Source: Neospora caninum Liverpool (taxonomy: Eukaryota; Apicomplexa; Conoidasida; Eucoccidiorida; Sarcocystidae). From it: DNA of 64,000 nucleotides. The position numbers and the translations under genes were made by a program. The DNA is taken from contig NC_018394.1 of the NCBI RefSeq assembly GCF_000208865.1, positions 2,979,797-3,043,796 of the forward strand. Reading direction: 5' to 3'. Below the pieces are notes generated by a model. The model had not been told where the DNA came from and made no database searches. It saw nothing but the letters and a program-made list of their open reading frames with translations. Below are positions 24,976 through 36,716 of this stretch, piece after piece (position 1 is the first letter of the stretch; the number at the start of each line of letters is the position of its first letter).

Positions 24976-27937
24976 GGAAGCGAAGAATCTGGAGAGAAAG
25001 AGTGCCAAGGAGAAATGGACGTGGAAGAACACCCGGGGAGGGCGGGAGAGAGAGAGGGAGAACGAAGGGACGGTGCGAATTCCTTTTTGAGACTCGGAAC
25101 AAAGCCAAAGCTCACGTGTCTTTGAATGGAGCCTGAGCCGGGGAGACGGCGGGAAACACCACGGATGAGCCTCTATTCAGCAACAAGAAACGCAGCCTTT
25201 GTTGATTTGTATTTTTTCTTATAAAATGGAATTATGTTTTCCGGATTCGTCTGGAGCAGCACAACGAACCGAGAGCGTCAGCATACCATTTCACGTGTAT
25301 CCTTTTCCTTCCTTGTGACCGCCTAAAGAAGCTCCGGCACCGCTGAGCATCCCTGGAGGGCGGTCTAGAGCGTATTGTGTCGGCGAGTCGCAGAGGAAAG
25401 GGAATCTGCAAGAGCAGTGTCATTTCATAGTCTTCGGTTTTTCTCCAGTTGTACCTGTGAAGAAAACAGGGGGAACCGCGCTGATTGTGGCAGAACAGAT
25501 TTCGGCGACGGCATTTTTAAAGCCGTAATCCGTTTCCGCCAAGAGGCCCTTCTTCTTCGTTTAAACCGTTGGAGTGGCCGGATACAGAATCTCAACTCGC
25601 CTAGGCACGCTGTGAATCGGAGCTCGCTCATTTTTGCTGCCGTAGTGTTAACTTGTCCAACACACTCCGCGGTTGCCGGTGGCCGCTGGAGAAGTTTACT
25701 GCCGGGAACGTTGCGTTGCCACGAGGCTTCGTCTCAACACTTTCCCGCAAACTCGGGAGGATGTACCGCAGAAGGACACCACGCGAAATGTAAAGTTGTA
25801 GGTGCAGTCCCTTTCCGAAAGGAAGTCGGGAATTTCTTCGAATCTGAGAACAGATTGGTCACACCCCATGGCCGGTTTACAGGGCGCCTAGACACCCAAG
25901 GAACGGGCGATGCGCTTTCATCGACTGGACTCTCTGATGTTTCATCGGAAAGTCTTTGGCGAAGAACCACGAGGTTGACGGGGTCTTGTTTTCTGTGACG
26001 CCGCGTGTGACTCGTTCTCGCAAGCCGTGGACTTTCTGGAATCGGGGGAGTGCGCAGGTTCGAGGGCTCCCCCGCAAGGAGACAGCCGCAAGTCTCTACA
26101 CTGTTTTCTGTTTCGAGTTCGACCCAAGTCTAGAACACTCAACACCGGTTCCAGCAAGAGTGGATCTCGCCGCAAACAGATCCGCCTTCGGTGAGATACA
26201 GACAACCAGGTTCCTTATGACTGATGTACGGCACCACCCCACTGGACTGGTTAAGACAGCTAAAAGTGTCGGATCGGTGGAGCGTTGGCGAACAGTTCGG
26301 GTTCTGTGACGCTACCTGGTGTTTCCGTGAAAGCAGCTTTGCCCCCGTGGCAAGGGGGTAGGGGAACTGGATCTAGGAACATCCCAAGTGTCGTGGCAAG
26401 GCGAAACAACAGGCACGAAATGAAGCGTCTTCGTTGTCCAGTGCCAGCAAGACGTGAAAGTCTTCGTGATTGGTGACTCACGTGGGCAGCGAGATCCGGA
26501 TCGTCGCGTGAGGCGTTTCAAAACGCGAAATTTCTCAGGGATCCGGTGTTTTCTGGAACATTGTGTATCACCCGAGTCTCCAGGAGCTTGTCTACACATT
26601 CACTAATCGATTCCCATCGTCATCGGCACAGCCCTTTCGAGTGTTCTAAAGGTAGGTACAGGTGAGCTCGAAGACCCGTGGTGCCCGGTCTCGCGTGAAA
26701 ATCAGGAAACTTCGAGTGGATGTGGTGGCGGCGACCTTGCGAGGTTCCTCATTTCGCGTTCCCCTCGTCTCTTGACGAGACGCCTTCCTCGCTTTCAGTC
26801 GAGCGAATGTCGTAGTGTTTCCCTCGTCACTCTCAGTTGGCATCAGCCCTTTACGTATTTCCTTGCGTAACATCTTCGTCCTCGTGTTTCCCGTTCGTTC
26901 TGCGGGAATCGAGTGTCTCTTCGAAAAGTGAGGAACCGTTTGATTCCTCTGCTTTCTTGTGTTTCTGTTTCCCGCGCTCTAATCCGCACCTCTCTTGCTC
27001 TGTACTCCCCCAGCCGGTCGCGCTTCTGCATTTTTCCGTGTCGGCGACGTCTGTTACGTACCGCTGCCTCGGCACAGGTGAACACCTCCATTCGGCAGCA
27101 CCTATTTACACGATCATACACCTACAGTCGAACGGCGCGTGTCACGCAGCTCAGTGGTGCGGGTTTCGTCTTGTGCTTTCCTGCTGCGACGCGTTTCTCA
27201 ACCAGAAGGCGGTTTTGCGAGGAAAAAGTCTCTCCCGCGCATCTTCCCCCCTTTCTGGGCTCCGCGATTGCGGAGAAAACCACACACGCAGTCCTCAACG
27301 AGTCGGAACGAGGGACAACGAAAACACGCAACAGGGACAGAGAAACAGCCTGGACAGCATGGATCGAGAAGACAACGTCCAAAACAATGGAAAGCAAACT
27401 TCTCCAGAGAAAACGATAGCCGCGCAGTGCATGGGGAACGAAACCGCAGGAATGCATATCGGTAAAGATAGATACACAAACGAGTCTATAGGTACATTGT
27501 ATACATAGACAGGAAATAGAGATCCACAGAAAGATAAATACCTATTTGGTGTACGGACGCGGGTGCACACACGGAAGCGCACACTCTGTTTAATTTCTTC
27601 TGCATGCAAACATCGACAACCGATTGCAGTGCTCCTCGAGGAGACTCTTTGAACATGCTCCCGTCTCTGTACCGCGCTCTCGCCCGCTCTTCTCCCATCC
27701 GAAAACGTGATAGAATAATCAGAAACGCAAGGTGTGAATGTCTTCCTTTGCTGTTTTGAGTGTCACGACCTTCGAAGGGAGAGAAGACACGGCTCGCCGC
27801 ATGTTGTCTCATATCAGGAAAGTCGGGGTTCCTTGTTCTGTCCTCTCTGTTTCTCTCTCATTGCTGGCCTCTGCTAAGGATACGATGCCGTCCCGAAGGA
27901 GAGAAAGAGGTTCACGTTTCTTCGCCCATTTCAATGT
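24976..27937. other. Intergenic region between convergent genes
   Basis: About 3 kb downstream of both the PDI-like gene and the minus-strand membrane protein gene. Open frames of up to about 220 codons (25375-25998, 26837-27508) show neither a domain nor a plausible start. I see no RNA gene or repeat of note. It probably consists of 3' UTRs and spacer. Confidence 0.55.
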
Positions 27938-29260
27938 TTAATGCTTCTTCTTTCCGTCTTTCCCGGCAGACCCCGCCTCAGCCTGCTGCTGGGGTTGCTG
28001 CGAAGAGGCGGAATTCTGCGCGCAGCAGGTATGGCCGTTGCGGTACTGCGCCTGCTGGTCCGCTGGAAGGAATTCGTAGTCCGGGCTGGCAGGCACGGCA
28101 AGGAGAAAGAAACAAGACATGGGATGCAGACGGAGAAAAAAGGGAAAGAGGTAGTAGAGGGGGGAAGGGAAAGAAGTACTAGAGGGGAAGGGAGAGAAGC
28201 AGTAGAGGGAGGGACACTGCGAGACAGAAATGCCAGGCAACGAGCGAGAAAGACGAGCGAAGAGGGAGGGAAAGAGAGACGAGTGAAAACGGAAGAGAAC
28301 CTAACGAGGAAACTGAGAGACAGAAGAGGAAAAGCTACGCGCCTACCCAGACGAAGGAGCATCGTCCAGATCTTCACCGCACGAATCAGGAGCAACATGG
28401 CCACATGGGGAGAGGGGGAGGGGGGGTATGGGTGTGAAACAGTAGACAAGCAGGATGGTGGGAGACAGAAAGCAGTCAGGGCTACACAAGAAAAAAAGGC
28501 ATCACGCAAAAGGCACTGAGGACGGAACCGAGAGGAAAGTACGGATAAGAAGGCAGAGAGGTGTAGACACTCAGCCGACGAGCAGCCGCGGTGAACCGGC
28601 ACTAGACTCCTGGAGACGGGAAAGGTCACGGCGAGAGTATACGCACACAGGAGAGAAAAAACGGAAGCGAGGAAGAGAGACACGCGAGATTGGCAGAAAA
28701 CACAGCGGGTTTTTAGGGGTACTACTCACCGGAAGCTGAGCAGGAGGACACAGACTGTGAAGAGGAGGATGTGGGTGAGGTTGAAATCAAAATTTCTCTG
28801 CGAAAAAGAAAAAAGAGAAAGAACCTCCACTACAGAGAAAGGAACACACGCCGTTCCCATGGAAACGGAAAGAGACAAGAGCAGTCGTCGTCAGCAGGAG
28901 TCTTCTCTGTCTTCCGGTGCGCGCGTTCCCCTGTTTCCCACTGGTCTATCCTGCAGAGGATCCTCTTCAGACAACGAAGGAACGGCCGATGGCAAGAAAT
29001 TAACGGAAGTCCCGAAACCTCAGAGTCACGGGAGTGACGGAGAAAGAGAGAAACAACGGGCATGTCAGAAACCCAGCCAAGCAGAAGGTCGATGGGTCTC
29101 GAACAGAATGATCCGCTGGCACGTGTACCTTGAAGGGGAAGAGCTTTTGCATGAAGAAGCCGATTTTCCATTGACTGAAGCGCGGATCTTGAGACAAATT
29201 CCAGAATTCGCCGAACATGTACAGCATCAGAGCAGAGAGGACCATGGCGAAAAGCCCCAT
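27938..29260 (-). CDS. Small membrane protein, four exons, unknown function
   Basis: Proposed minus-strand exons: 29260-29129, 28797-28730, 28481-28347 and 28085-27938, giving 160 aa. All three junctions are GT/AG with matching phase (0, then 2+1, then 2+1). The ATG has G at -3 and at +4. The N-terminus is a strong hydrophobic helix (LFAMVLSALMLYMFGEFW). Exon 2 encodes a second one (LTHILLFTVCVLLLSF). Exon 3 is Pro-rich and partly hydrophobic, then acidic (EDLDDAPSSG). The C-terminus is Gln/Ala-rich and ends in KDGKKKH, which resembles but does not exactly match a dilysine ER-retrieval signal. No family recognised; a two- or three-TM ER or Golgi protein is an inference. The third exon is the weakest because its start lies in a pyrimidine-rich tract. 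An acceptor-like CAG just upstream of the ATG suggests a spliced 5' UTR. Confidence 0.45.
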
Positions 29261-30464
29261 GACGGCGGCTGAGAAAAAATTCAGCGGCAGCAGAGTAGCG
29301 AGACGGCCGGTTTTCCGTTCAGGGAAACAGGAAAGTGTTCAGGTGCTGCGGAGGAAATTGCAAACTGGAGACGAGAGAACTGAAGAAGACAAGGCGAGCA
29401 GAAGAGCGCCCACGGTAACTCAGGCTCCTCAAATCCGAAGCGCAGGACCATGGCAGAGAGTTCACACACACAATTTTTCGATTGTATGTTCGCAGGCCCC
29501 AGGCACACTCGCTGTTTCCAACAGACTCCACTGGCGTGGAGAAGGGAACACCTGTCTCTCTCCTCGCGTTTTCCTGTTTTCATCTTAATTTCTTTCTGCT
29601 CCTCCCGAACGTCCCAACACACACTTTCGATAGGACACAGCGGTGTTGTAGACGGGAGACGCAGCCGTTGACGAACGGACTGCTGGACCCGTCAACCGCT
29701 ACCAAACTTGAATGAACAGGCGGAATAGAGAACTGATCAGAAACCTGGGGACATCTTATCTGGATTGGGGAACGGCAGGTGCGCTGCAGCGACGTGCGAT
29801 TTCCGGACACACCCAGAGAATCCCGCCATGCGTTGGTCGGTGGAAAGTCTTTTGGCACTGTCTTTGCTTGTGAGACTTTCAGCTTACCATCTAAGAAACG
29901 GGCCGGTTGAACGAGGGACGCCATTTTGTGTCGCGGTTGCCAGAAAAAATGGAAGTGTTTTCGAAGAAACAGCTTGGGAACAGCACACGGCCGTAAATTT
30001 AAGGTTCGCTCGGTTTTACTTCGGAACACGGTGTATGCCCACGCTATGGAAGACACACTGGAAGCTGCGAATGACCTGAAAGAAAAAAGGGTAACCAAAA
30101 GAAAGACAGACATTCCGAGAAGTGAAATGCAGGCCAGCAAAGAAAAGCAGTCTAGCAGCATGCCTGACACCACGAAAACACCCGACTTTTCCCCTCCCGC
30201 CAGTACGAATACAGCGCACCGTGTATCAGACCTACATTTCGGTCTCCGCAGAACCTCCAGCACGGTAGCAGGAATTCTGCAGGGCTCTCAAACTCAGTCT
30301 CGTTTCCTGGACGTCTACGAGGGTTCACTCTTTCCGATTTTCTCGTGCTCTTGTTTTCCTTCTCGTCAGAGAGACACACATAGGCACGGTACGTATCCGG
30401 GAGACGAACCGCCGAAAGGGCGTCTTCGCCGCCGTCGCTCCTCGGATGCGTCACTGGCGCATCA
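29261..30464. other. Promoter side of the membrane protein gene and left edge of the SRS array
   Basis: No coding region found. From about 29900 the sequence is recognisably related to 39340-39826, so the left edge of the SRS repeat array falls here. It includes one copy (about 30130-30225) of a module with CAGCATGCCTGACACCA that recurs at about 35360, 39505, 44727 and 48855. Confidence 0.6.
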
Positions 30465-32496
30465 TGGAGGCTGGGAGATCATGCTGCAACAAATGCGGAA
30501 TGTGCAAAGCAGCTCGGAAAGTCTGGCGACCGTCGCTGGCTCGGCTTGGCGGTAGCACGCAACCATCCGCGTGCTAGAGAAAGCGGTGCTTTCATTTGTT
30601 ACAAAGCAGGTCTGAAGAGGTTTCCGGGCACGTCGTTTCTGCTCGCGTGTGGTGGTGCGGTCTATTGATACCACGAGGTAGCCTCGAGAATTGCGCTGTG
30701 ACCTCATTCGGACCTGTTTGTCGATACTCACATCTCGATACCTCACAGTAACCTGGGTCCTTGCTTAGCGCTTAGGCCCTGTGATTTGCAGAATTCCGTG
30801 GTGGAAAGGATCGGACGAATGCATTCTGCTGTTCCGAATGTGGCCTGTGTGTGGGTTGAAGCCTGACACTTAACTTCTTCCCCCATCGACCGTTTCTCGA
30901 ATAACGGCTGAAGTGCCTATATGGACCCGCTGGAATCTGCTACTCGAAATCCCACCGACACGCAGGATGGCAGCAAGTGCACAGATCGACAAGCTGAGTA
31001 GCCAAGGGGCACTGGCGAACACGGGCTGGGCTATGCCCCCTGCATCCTGAGTGCGCGAAACTACTTTGGTGGAGCTGTGATGGGTGCGTGTAGCCAGGAC
31101 AACCATACGCAGCACCTCAAAGCCATTTCAACTGTCCCTTTACACCAAACAATGTCAGTCCTGGGCCTGCTTCAGGATGCCCGCCAGGATGCCAACAGTG
31201 AGGTGAACGCTGCACCAGTCGGCATTCCTCTTTGAACCTTGGCAATGAGTCTTCCGAAAGGGTCCATTTACAGCCCATGAAAGACGTGTACAAACTCCTT
31301 TTCATCCGCACAGCATGGATACGTGAACCTCGGTTGCAGCATAAGGGGTAGGGGTTTTCTTCCTTTCGAATTCCGCATCTTTTAATCTCCTTAGAGGAAC
31401 CCCAGATGACGGGTGGTGCTTATGGAAGGAGGCTCCTTTTTTCCCGTTCTTTTCTGGTTCAGAGTATGTGCATTCATTTGTCTCTTGGCAATGCTTGTGC
31501 CGTGTCTCCCTACATGGCAAGGTAAAAAAGCATAAATTGGCCCGGTGTTACGGCAAGGCCTGCTCTCTCTATCTCTCGCAAACAGGTACCATGTGCACAA
31601 ACTGCGAGACTGACAATAAGGCCCGAGTTCTTGTTTTGCGGCCCAGCCCCAGAGAGTCAGCATCAGTAGACCCTCTGAGGAGGCGTGCCGACAGTCGGAA
31701 CGAGGCGATCGATCTCCATGCCAGGTTACAAAGTCGGAATCCGGTGTTTGTGTTATGTTCAATAAAAGGGATTACCTTCTCGTGATTGCGTGGGCGCGCA
31801 ACGGAAAGTGCAAAAGTTTTCGCGAGTGTGTGTTCACCTCACCTAGTCGTGTTTTGCGCAATTTGAGGAACAGGTATTCTCCTGGTGCCACTTCCTACCA
31901 CAGTCACCGATGACACTGCCACGACCTTTTGTTTTTTGTCACAGTGCCTGGTAGGGGACGTGAAAACGAAGGCAATAGCGAAATTGATGTTGACATCAAG
32001 GCAGGGCTTCTGGACTAGCGCGAATCCAGGTGAGCCCCAACTCAATTCTGTCGAGTAGAGAAAGACGCATTCTATCACTGCTCTTGTTAAAGGTTCCACC
32101 TGTTTCGCTGATATGCGCGTCGAAAGTCCCTGATTCGATGGGCCCATGGACATGTCACTCCCTAGGGCTCCATTGCTGCGGGCCGCCCCTGCAAATATCA
32201 CGAGGCTGGAAATCCCAGCAAGTAGACTTTTCGATTTCTGCTCTCCACAGAAAAGTTCGGCATGATACGGGTGTTTTCTGTTGTGACCTGTTGACGCCTG
32301 GCGTTTTCCTATTCTGCGAGTTTGAAGAAGGTTTGTGAGGGTAATGCGCTGGTTGTGCCTCCACAGCTACGTATAGCGTATACAGCAACCAGTTACATGA
32401 ACTTAGCACCACCTACACGCGTGACTCGCCTCCTCCTAAGCCTCGAGGAGGTTTCTGTATGCATGGTACACTTGCACAACCGTCAGTGTGCGCCTT

Positions 32497-33393
32497 TTAC
32501 AAAAGGTATCCCAGACACATGACCCCCAGCCACAAAAGTCCCGTGACGTAGTTCACTGTCGCTGCTCCAGAAGCACTTGAATCCGTAGATTCATCGTCTG
32601 TTGACGATCCAGGTACTGTTGTTGTGGTTGTAGTTACGCTTTTGATTTTAACCGTGCACCCGTCGTTTGGCGGTTCACCCGATTTCTTGCATTTGTAGCA
32701 AAACGTTTCCTCCTTCTGCGGTTGCTGCTTCAGTTGGAACGAGTAACCATTGGTTTGTTCTCCCTTTCGCTCAATGTCGTCTCTTTGAGTTGCTGGTTCT
32801 CCGCATTTTTCTCCAACGTATACTTGTGTTGCAGTAGGGGGACCAAGAGTGCAATCAGAGGGACAGGTGAAGAAAACTGGGTCCGTGGCATTTACTTCGA
32901 GAACGAGATCTCCTGATGCAGCTGTTAAACTACGGCCCGGCGCCCCCGAAACCGTACAACTTTGTGGCATACTCGCAACGTTGATTACGGCTGTGCAGGT
33001 GACGTCATCGCCTTTTTTGCACTGGTAACATATTTGCTTTGCTTCGGTGGGGAGCTTCGACATTGTCAGTGTCGAGCCGTCCCAGGTTGATTTAGAGCCA
33101 TTTCCTAGTAATTCAGTCAAAGTTTTTTGTTCCCCGCATGTGCCGTTCGTGTACTGAAGGGCATTATTTGAACCAGCTGGAGTGAATGTTGACTCAGGGG
33201 GACATGCCAGCTTGACGGCCAGGTTACCGGGAGTCAACGACACCTCGATCCTGTCACTGGCGCACGTGTGGGTTGGCACCTCAACAGCCGTAGACTGTGC
33301 AGTGCGGTTGACAAACTGAATGAGCCCAGCAAGTAACAGAACGCGACCTAGAGGGCGAAACACGCCGCCCGCGTGGACAAGATATCTCGCCAT
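32497..33393 (-). CDS. SRS surface antigen, copy 1 (two SAG domains, GPI signal)
   Basis: 298 aa, one exon. SRS proteins are GPI-anchored surface antigens of coccidia used in host-cell attachment and immune interaction. Visible features: N-terminal signal peptide (hydrophobic VLLLAGLIQFV); SAG domain 1 with Cys 44, 64, 86, 122, 125 and 133; SAG domain 2 with Cys 146, 177, 197, 232, 235 and 246; a Thr-run linker (KSVTTTTTT) and a Ser/Asp-rich stem; a C-terminal hydrophobic tail with a likely omega site around residues 272-278. Potential N-glycosylation sites include NGT at 83. Odd: domain 2 carries a seventh cysteine (C181 in PSDC), where the three paralogs have Tyr, His or Phe, and the tail has an extra Cys at 293. 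The ATG at 33393 matches the MARYLVHAGG start of two paralogs. Family certain; the specific SRS locus number cannot be assigned. Confidence 0.93.
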   Translation of the reverse strand: MARYLVHAGGVFRPLGRVLLLAGLIQFVNRTAQSTAVEVPTHTCASDRIEVSLTPGNLAVKLACPPESTFTPAGSNNALQYTNGTCGEQKTLTELLGNGSKSTWDGSTLTMSKLPTEAKQICYQCKKGDDVTCTAVINVASMPQSCTVSGAPGRSLTAASGDLVLEVNATDPVFFTCPSDCTLGPPTATQVYVGEKCGEPATQRDDIERKGEQTNGYSFQLKQQPQKEETFCYKCKKSGEPPNDGCTVKIKSVTTTTTTVPGSSTDDESTDSSASGAATVNYVTGLLWLGVMCLGYLL

Positions 33394-33545
33394 TGAATAC
33401 GAAGCTCAGTGATGTCTTGAATCCTGATTGGTCACCTGTCGCAAGACAGCTCCCAACGTCCGACTGACAATAATGCGGACGTATTTAAGTGGCCAGCCCG
33501 TTCCTGTCGCTAGATGTGAATACCAAAACAAACAAAAAGTGACCG
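33394..33545 (-). promoter_or_regulatory. Conserved upstream block of SRS copy 1
   Basis: The 150 bp before the ATG contain, read on the plus strand, TGTCTTGAAT, GATTGGTCACCTGTCGCAA, GTATTTAAGTGG and GTGAATACCAAAACAAACAA. The same order occurs upstream of the other three SRS genes, so core promoter or leader function is inferred. Confidence 0.5.
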
Positions 33546-36500
33546 TGACAACCAACCCTCTGCTTCTATCCAAAAGCGAATGCATGTCTTGGCAGCGCCC
33601 GCGGTCAGCGGACGGCCGGAGAGTCTGCATGTATACGACCTACGTGCTTACAACGTCGTTCTACCCACTCTGGTGCGCGCTGGATCTTGAGCTCCCCTAT
33701 CCGCCAACAGTCGCCCTTGTGTGGCTCGAATCGTTCGCTGTCCCGCCCGAATGTTTGGATCGGCTCTCCTGCGACATGGGAATGAGTCAAAAAAGACATA
33801 AACCTGTAATCAAGGAGAATCGGCCAAGCAGGCTCCTTCATCACCCATGCGGAGGATGGTGGTGGTGTCTCCCCCCTTCTCGGGCAACCGCCCCCCTGCT
33901 TCTGACTGCTGTCTTGCGAAGACACATCTGCCTCGTGGCTCATCTCATCGATATCGAGAAAACATGTTTTGGCTTTCAACCCCCCTGTTGAGTTTAAGAG
34001 CTACAAATATATCTACGGAAACACTCAAGCGCTTTCTTAGTCATATTCCGGATTTCGGTGTTTTCCAGAACAAAGCTGAATTTACTCCCGTCCACTGACT
34101 CGTGGTGTGCCGGGCTGAAGCGACACTTGTTCTCATGGTTGAGCTTATGCTGCAGAAGGATCTAGAATTTGCCGAGCTGCTATCGATGATGTCGCAGTTG
34201 CCCTTGACTCTTGCTGTTCATGACCCTGCCACTCCCAGAAAGGCTTCAGGGCTGAGATGATCAGACACAGCATAGTAGGCAAACACACCGTCGCACGGCG
34301 GCGCCGCTTCTGGCGGCTGATGTTGACTGATGACCCATGATGCTACATAAATCTGGCACCTCTTTCCTGTTGCGCTATCCTAGCTATCCACAGATTTGAT
34401 GTGTCTTCTCGAAATCATCAATTGATTCCGTGACACGTTTTTTGTCACCCTTCCTAGTCGAAACCGCTCATGCCGAACAACCCTCTATGGGATTCCCGGA
34501 GAGGGAGGTATCCTTACCGACAGAGAGTCAAGTGTTCCGGCAAGCTCTCTGAGGTGAATATTGTCCGGGTCGAAAATGAACTTACAAGGCTTGTTTCGCC
34601 AGAGGTCGACAAAACTCAGTGGAGCGTGTGATGAGGTGTATGGAAGCCTCGAGGCGACAACTTGTGCCCAGAAATCTCCCGTGCGGTGAAAACGGGTTAT
34701 CATTTCACAAAAACTGGGCTGCAGTGTACTAGAAATATGACCTCCTAGGTTGTATCGGTGTCGCCTACGAGACTACAGCCGAACTTGGTGATATAACAGC
34801 AGGAGGGCAGCACGTACCAGCAAGAGGGCGCTACGGTGATATTCCCTATTTTTGTGCCCGTGAATGCCGCGACATATTTCAGCGATTTTTCAAGTTCATG
34901 TAACATGCTTCACTCGTGTTGCTTCACCCCCGTAGAGATAATGCACGGATGAATCAGTGATGAACCCCTATCCTGTCTCACATATTGTTTATACCTTCTG
35001 CTTAGGTGGTTGCAGTGCGGCGTACCGGATGAACAACACCAGATACGTGAATGCTCAATCGGAACCTGACACACATACATAGCTGTGACAAGCACGTAAT
35101 GCCGTTGCTTCGCCGTCACTGCGTTGCGTCGCTGAGGGTCAGCCATCAGTTTTGGTGGAACAGATTTTCGCAGCAGCGGAGACTTGTGAGGCTGCTTAGG
35201 TACAACGCACGGACTCAACTTCGCACTCTACGCCGTTTACTTTGGCAACAAGGTGGATGTCCAGGCTTTCGACGAAGCCAGTGAAAGCTGCGAACGACCA
35301 GGACGGAACAGTAGAACAAACAGAGGGTCGCGCACAGATTCCGAAGGGGGAGAGTCACGCCAGCAAGGAAAGCACTCTCGAAGCATGCCTGACACCAAGG
35401 AAAACACCCGACTTCCCCCCTCCAACCAGTGCGGCACTACGCAGCCCCGAAGAAGGCCGCCTGACGGCTTGCCGTAAACTGCGTCTTCTACTTGACAGTT
35501 CTTTATGGATAAAATAAGCAAACATTGTTCTCCCTGCTCCACTTCCATTACATTCAGTTTGTTCAGAGGCAAACCTGGTGCGGATGTCGCGTTAGTGAAT
35601 GGAGGCTCTGTCCTTGTCGTTTATTCCTGATTCAGAGTGCTTGCCTCCCTGGGTCTCCCCGCATCGCTTGTGCCGGCTCTCGCACTACTGGGGAGACAAA
35701 GTGTGTTCTGGGCAGCGTGAAGTGACGGCGAAATGCCCTGGTGTGATGCGTTCTCCTGCATTAATTAGTGCGATGAAGACAAAGTGTGACGCTGGCAATA
35801 GGGGCCGAGTTTTTGTTTCACGAAACAACCCCGGATAGTCAGCATCGACCGGCGCTCTGGGAGTCTGACCAGACGTGGTGGTAGCCGTAAGGAGGTGGCC
35901 AACGCCCGCTGCCAAGCCGCAATGTCGAAATCACCTGTTTGTGTTATGTTCAGTACAAAGAGATTACCTTCTCCTGATTGCGGGGACGTGCAATGGAGAG
36001 TGCTAAAGTTCTGGCAAATGTTTGTTCACCTCACCAAGTCGTGTTTTGCACAATATGAGGAACAGGTATTCTCCTGGTGCCACTTCCTACCACAGTCACC
36101 TTATGATGATGAGTATCGATGGGAATGCCACGACCCTTTGTTGTTTTATTTGTCACAGCGCTTGGTAGGGGGTAGAGGGGTGAAGACGAAGGCAGTCACG
36201 AAATTGAAGTTGACATCGAGGCGGGGCTTCTCGACGCCCGCGAATCCAGGTGAGCCCCTCTGAGCCAATTTTGTGGAGTAGAGAAAGACGCGGTCGGTCA
36301 CCGCTCTTTCTAAACTGCTCATCTGCTTCGCTGATATCCGCGTCGAAAGTCCCTGCTTCGATGAGCCAGTGGACATGTCACTCCCTCGGTCCTGTTTCCT
36401 GCAAGCCGCCGCCGCAAATTGCACGAGGCTGTAAATCCCAACAAGTAGGCTATTTCGTCTGTGCTATCTACGTCAGAGTTCAGCATGGCACGGGAATTTT

Positions 36501-36716
36501 TCTGTTGTGGGCCGTCGACGCCTCTGGTGTTTCTATACGGTGCATTTGACGAAGCCTTGTGATAGTAATGCGTCGGTGCTGTGCCCGCAGCTACGCAGAG
36601 AGGATACAGCAACCAGCTATCGTACTTCTCACCACCTACACGTGTGACTCGCTTCCTTCTAACCCTCGAGGTGTCCGTATGCATGATACACTTGTACAAC
36701 CGTCAGTTTGTGCCTT

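Noticed and set aside
25375..25998. 207-codon plus-strand frame
   Set aside because: No ATG in good context, no domain and no chaining exons.
28757..29272. 171-codon plus-strand frame ending HVQHQSREDHGEKPHDGG
   Set aside because: Antisense in register to the hydrophobic first exon of the minus-strand membrane protein, which has a better-supported splice chain. Cannot be fully excluded.
31468..31785. 105-codon frame conserved perfectly at 40830-41147
   Set aside because: Identity extends equally into surrounding non-coding DNA, so it reflects recent duplication rather than coding constraint.
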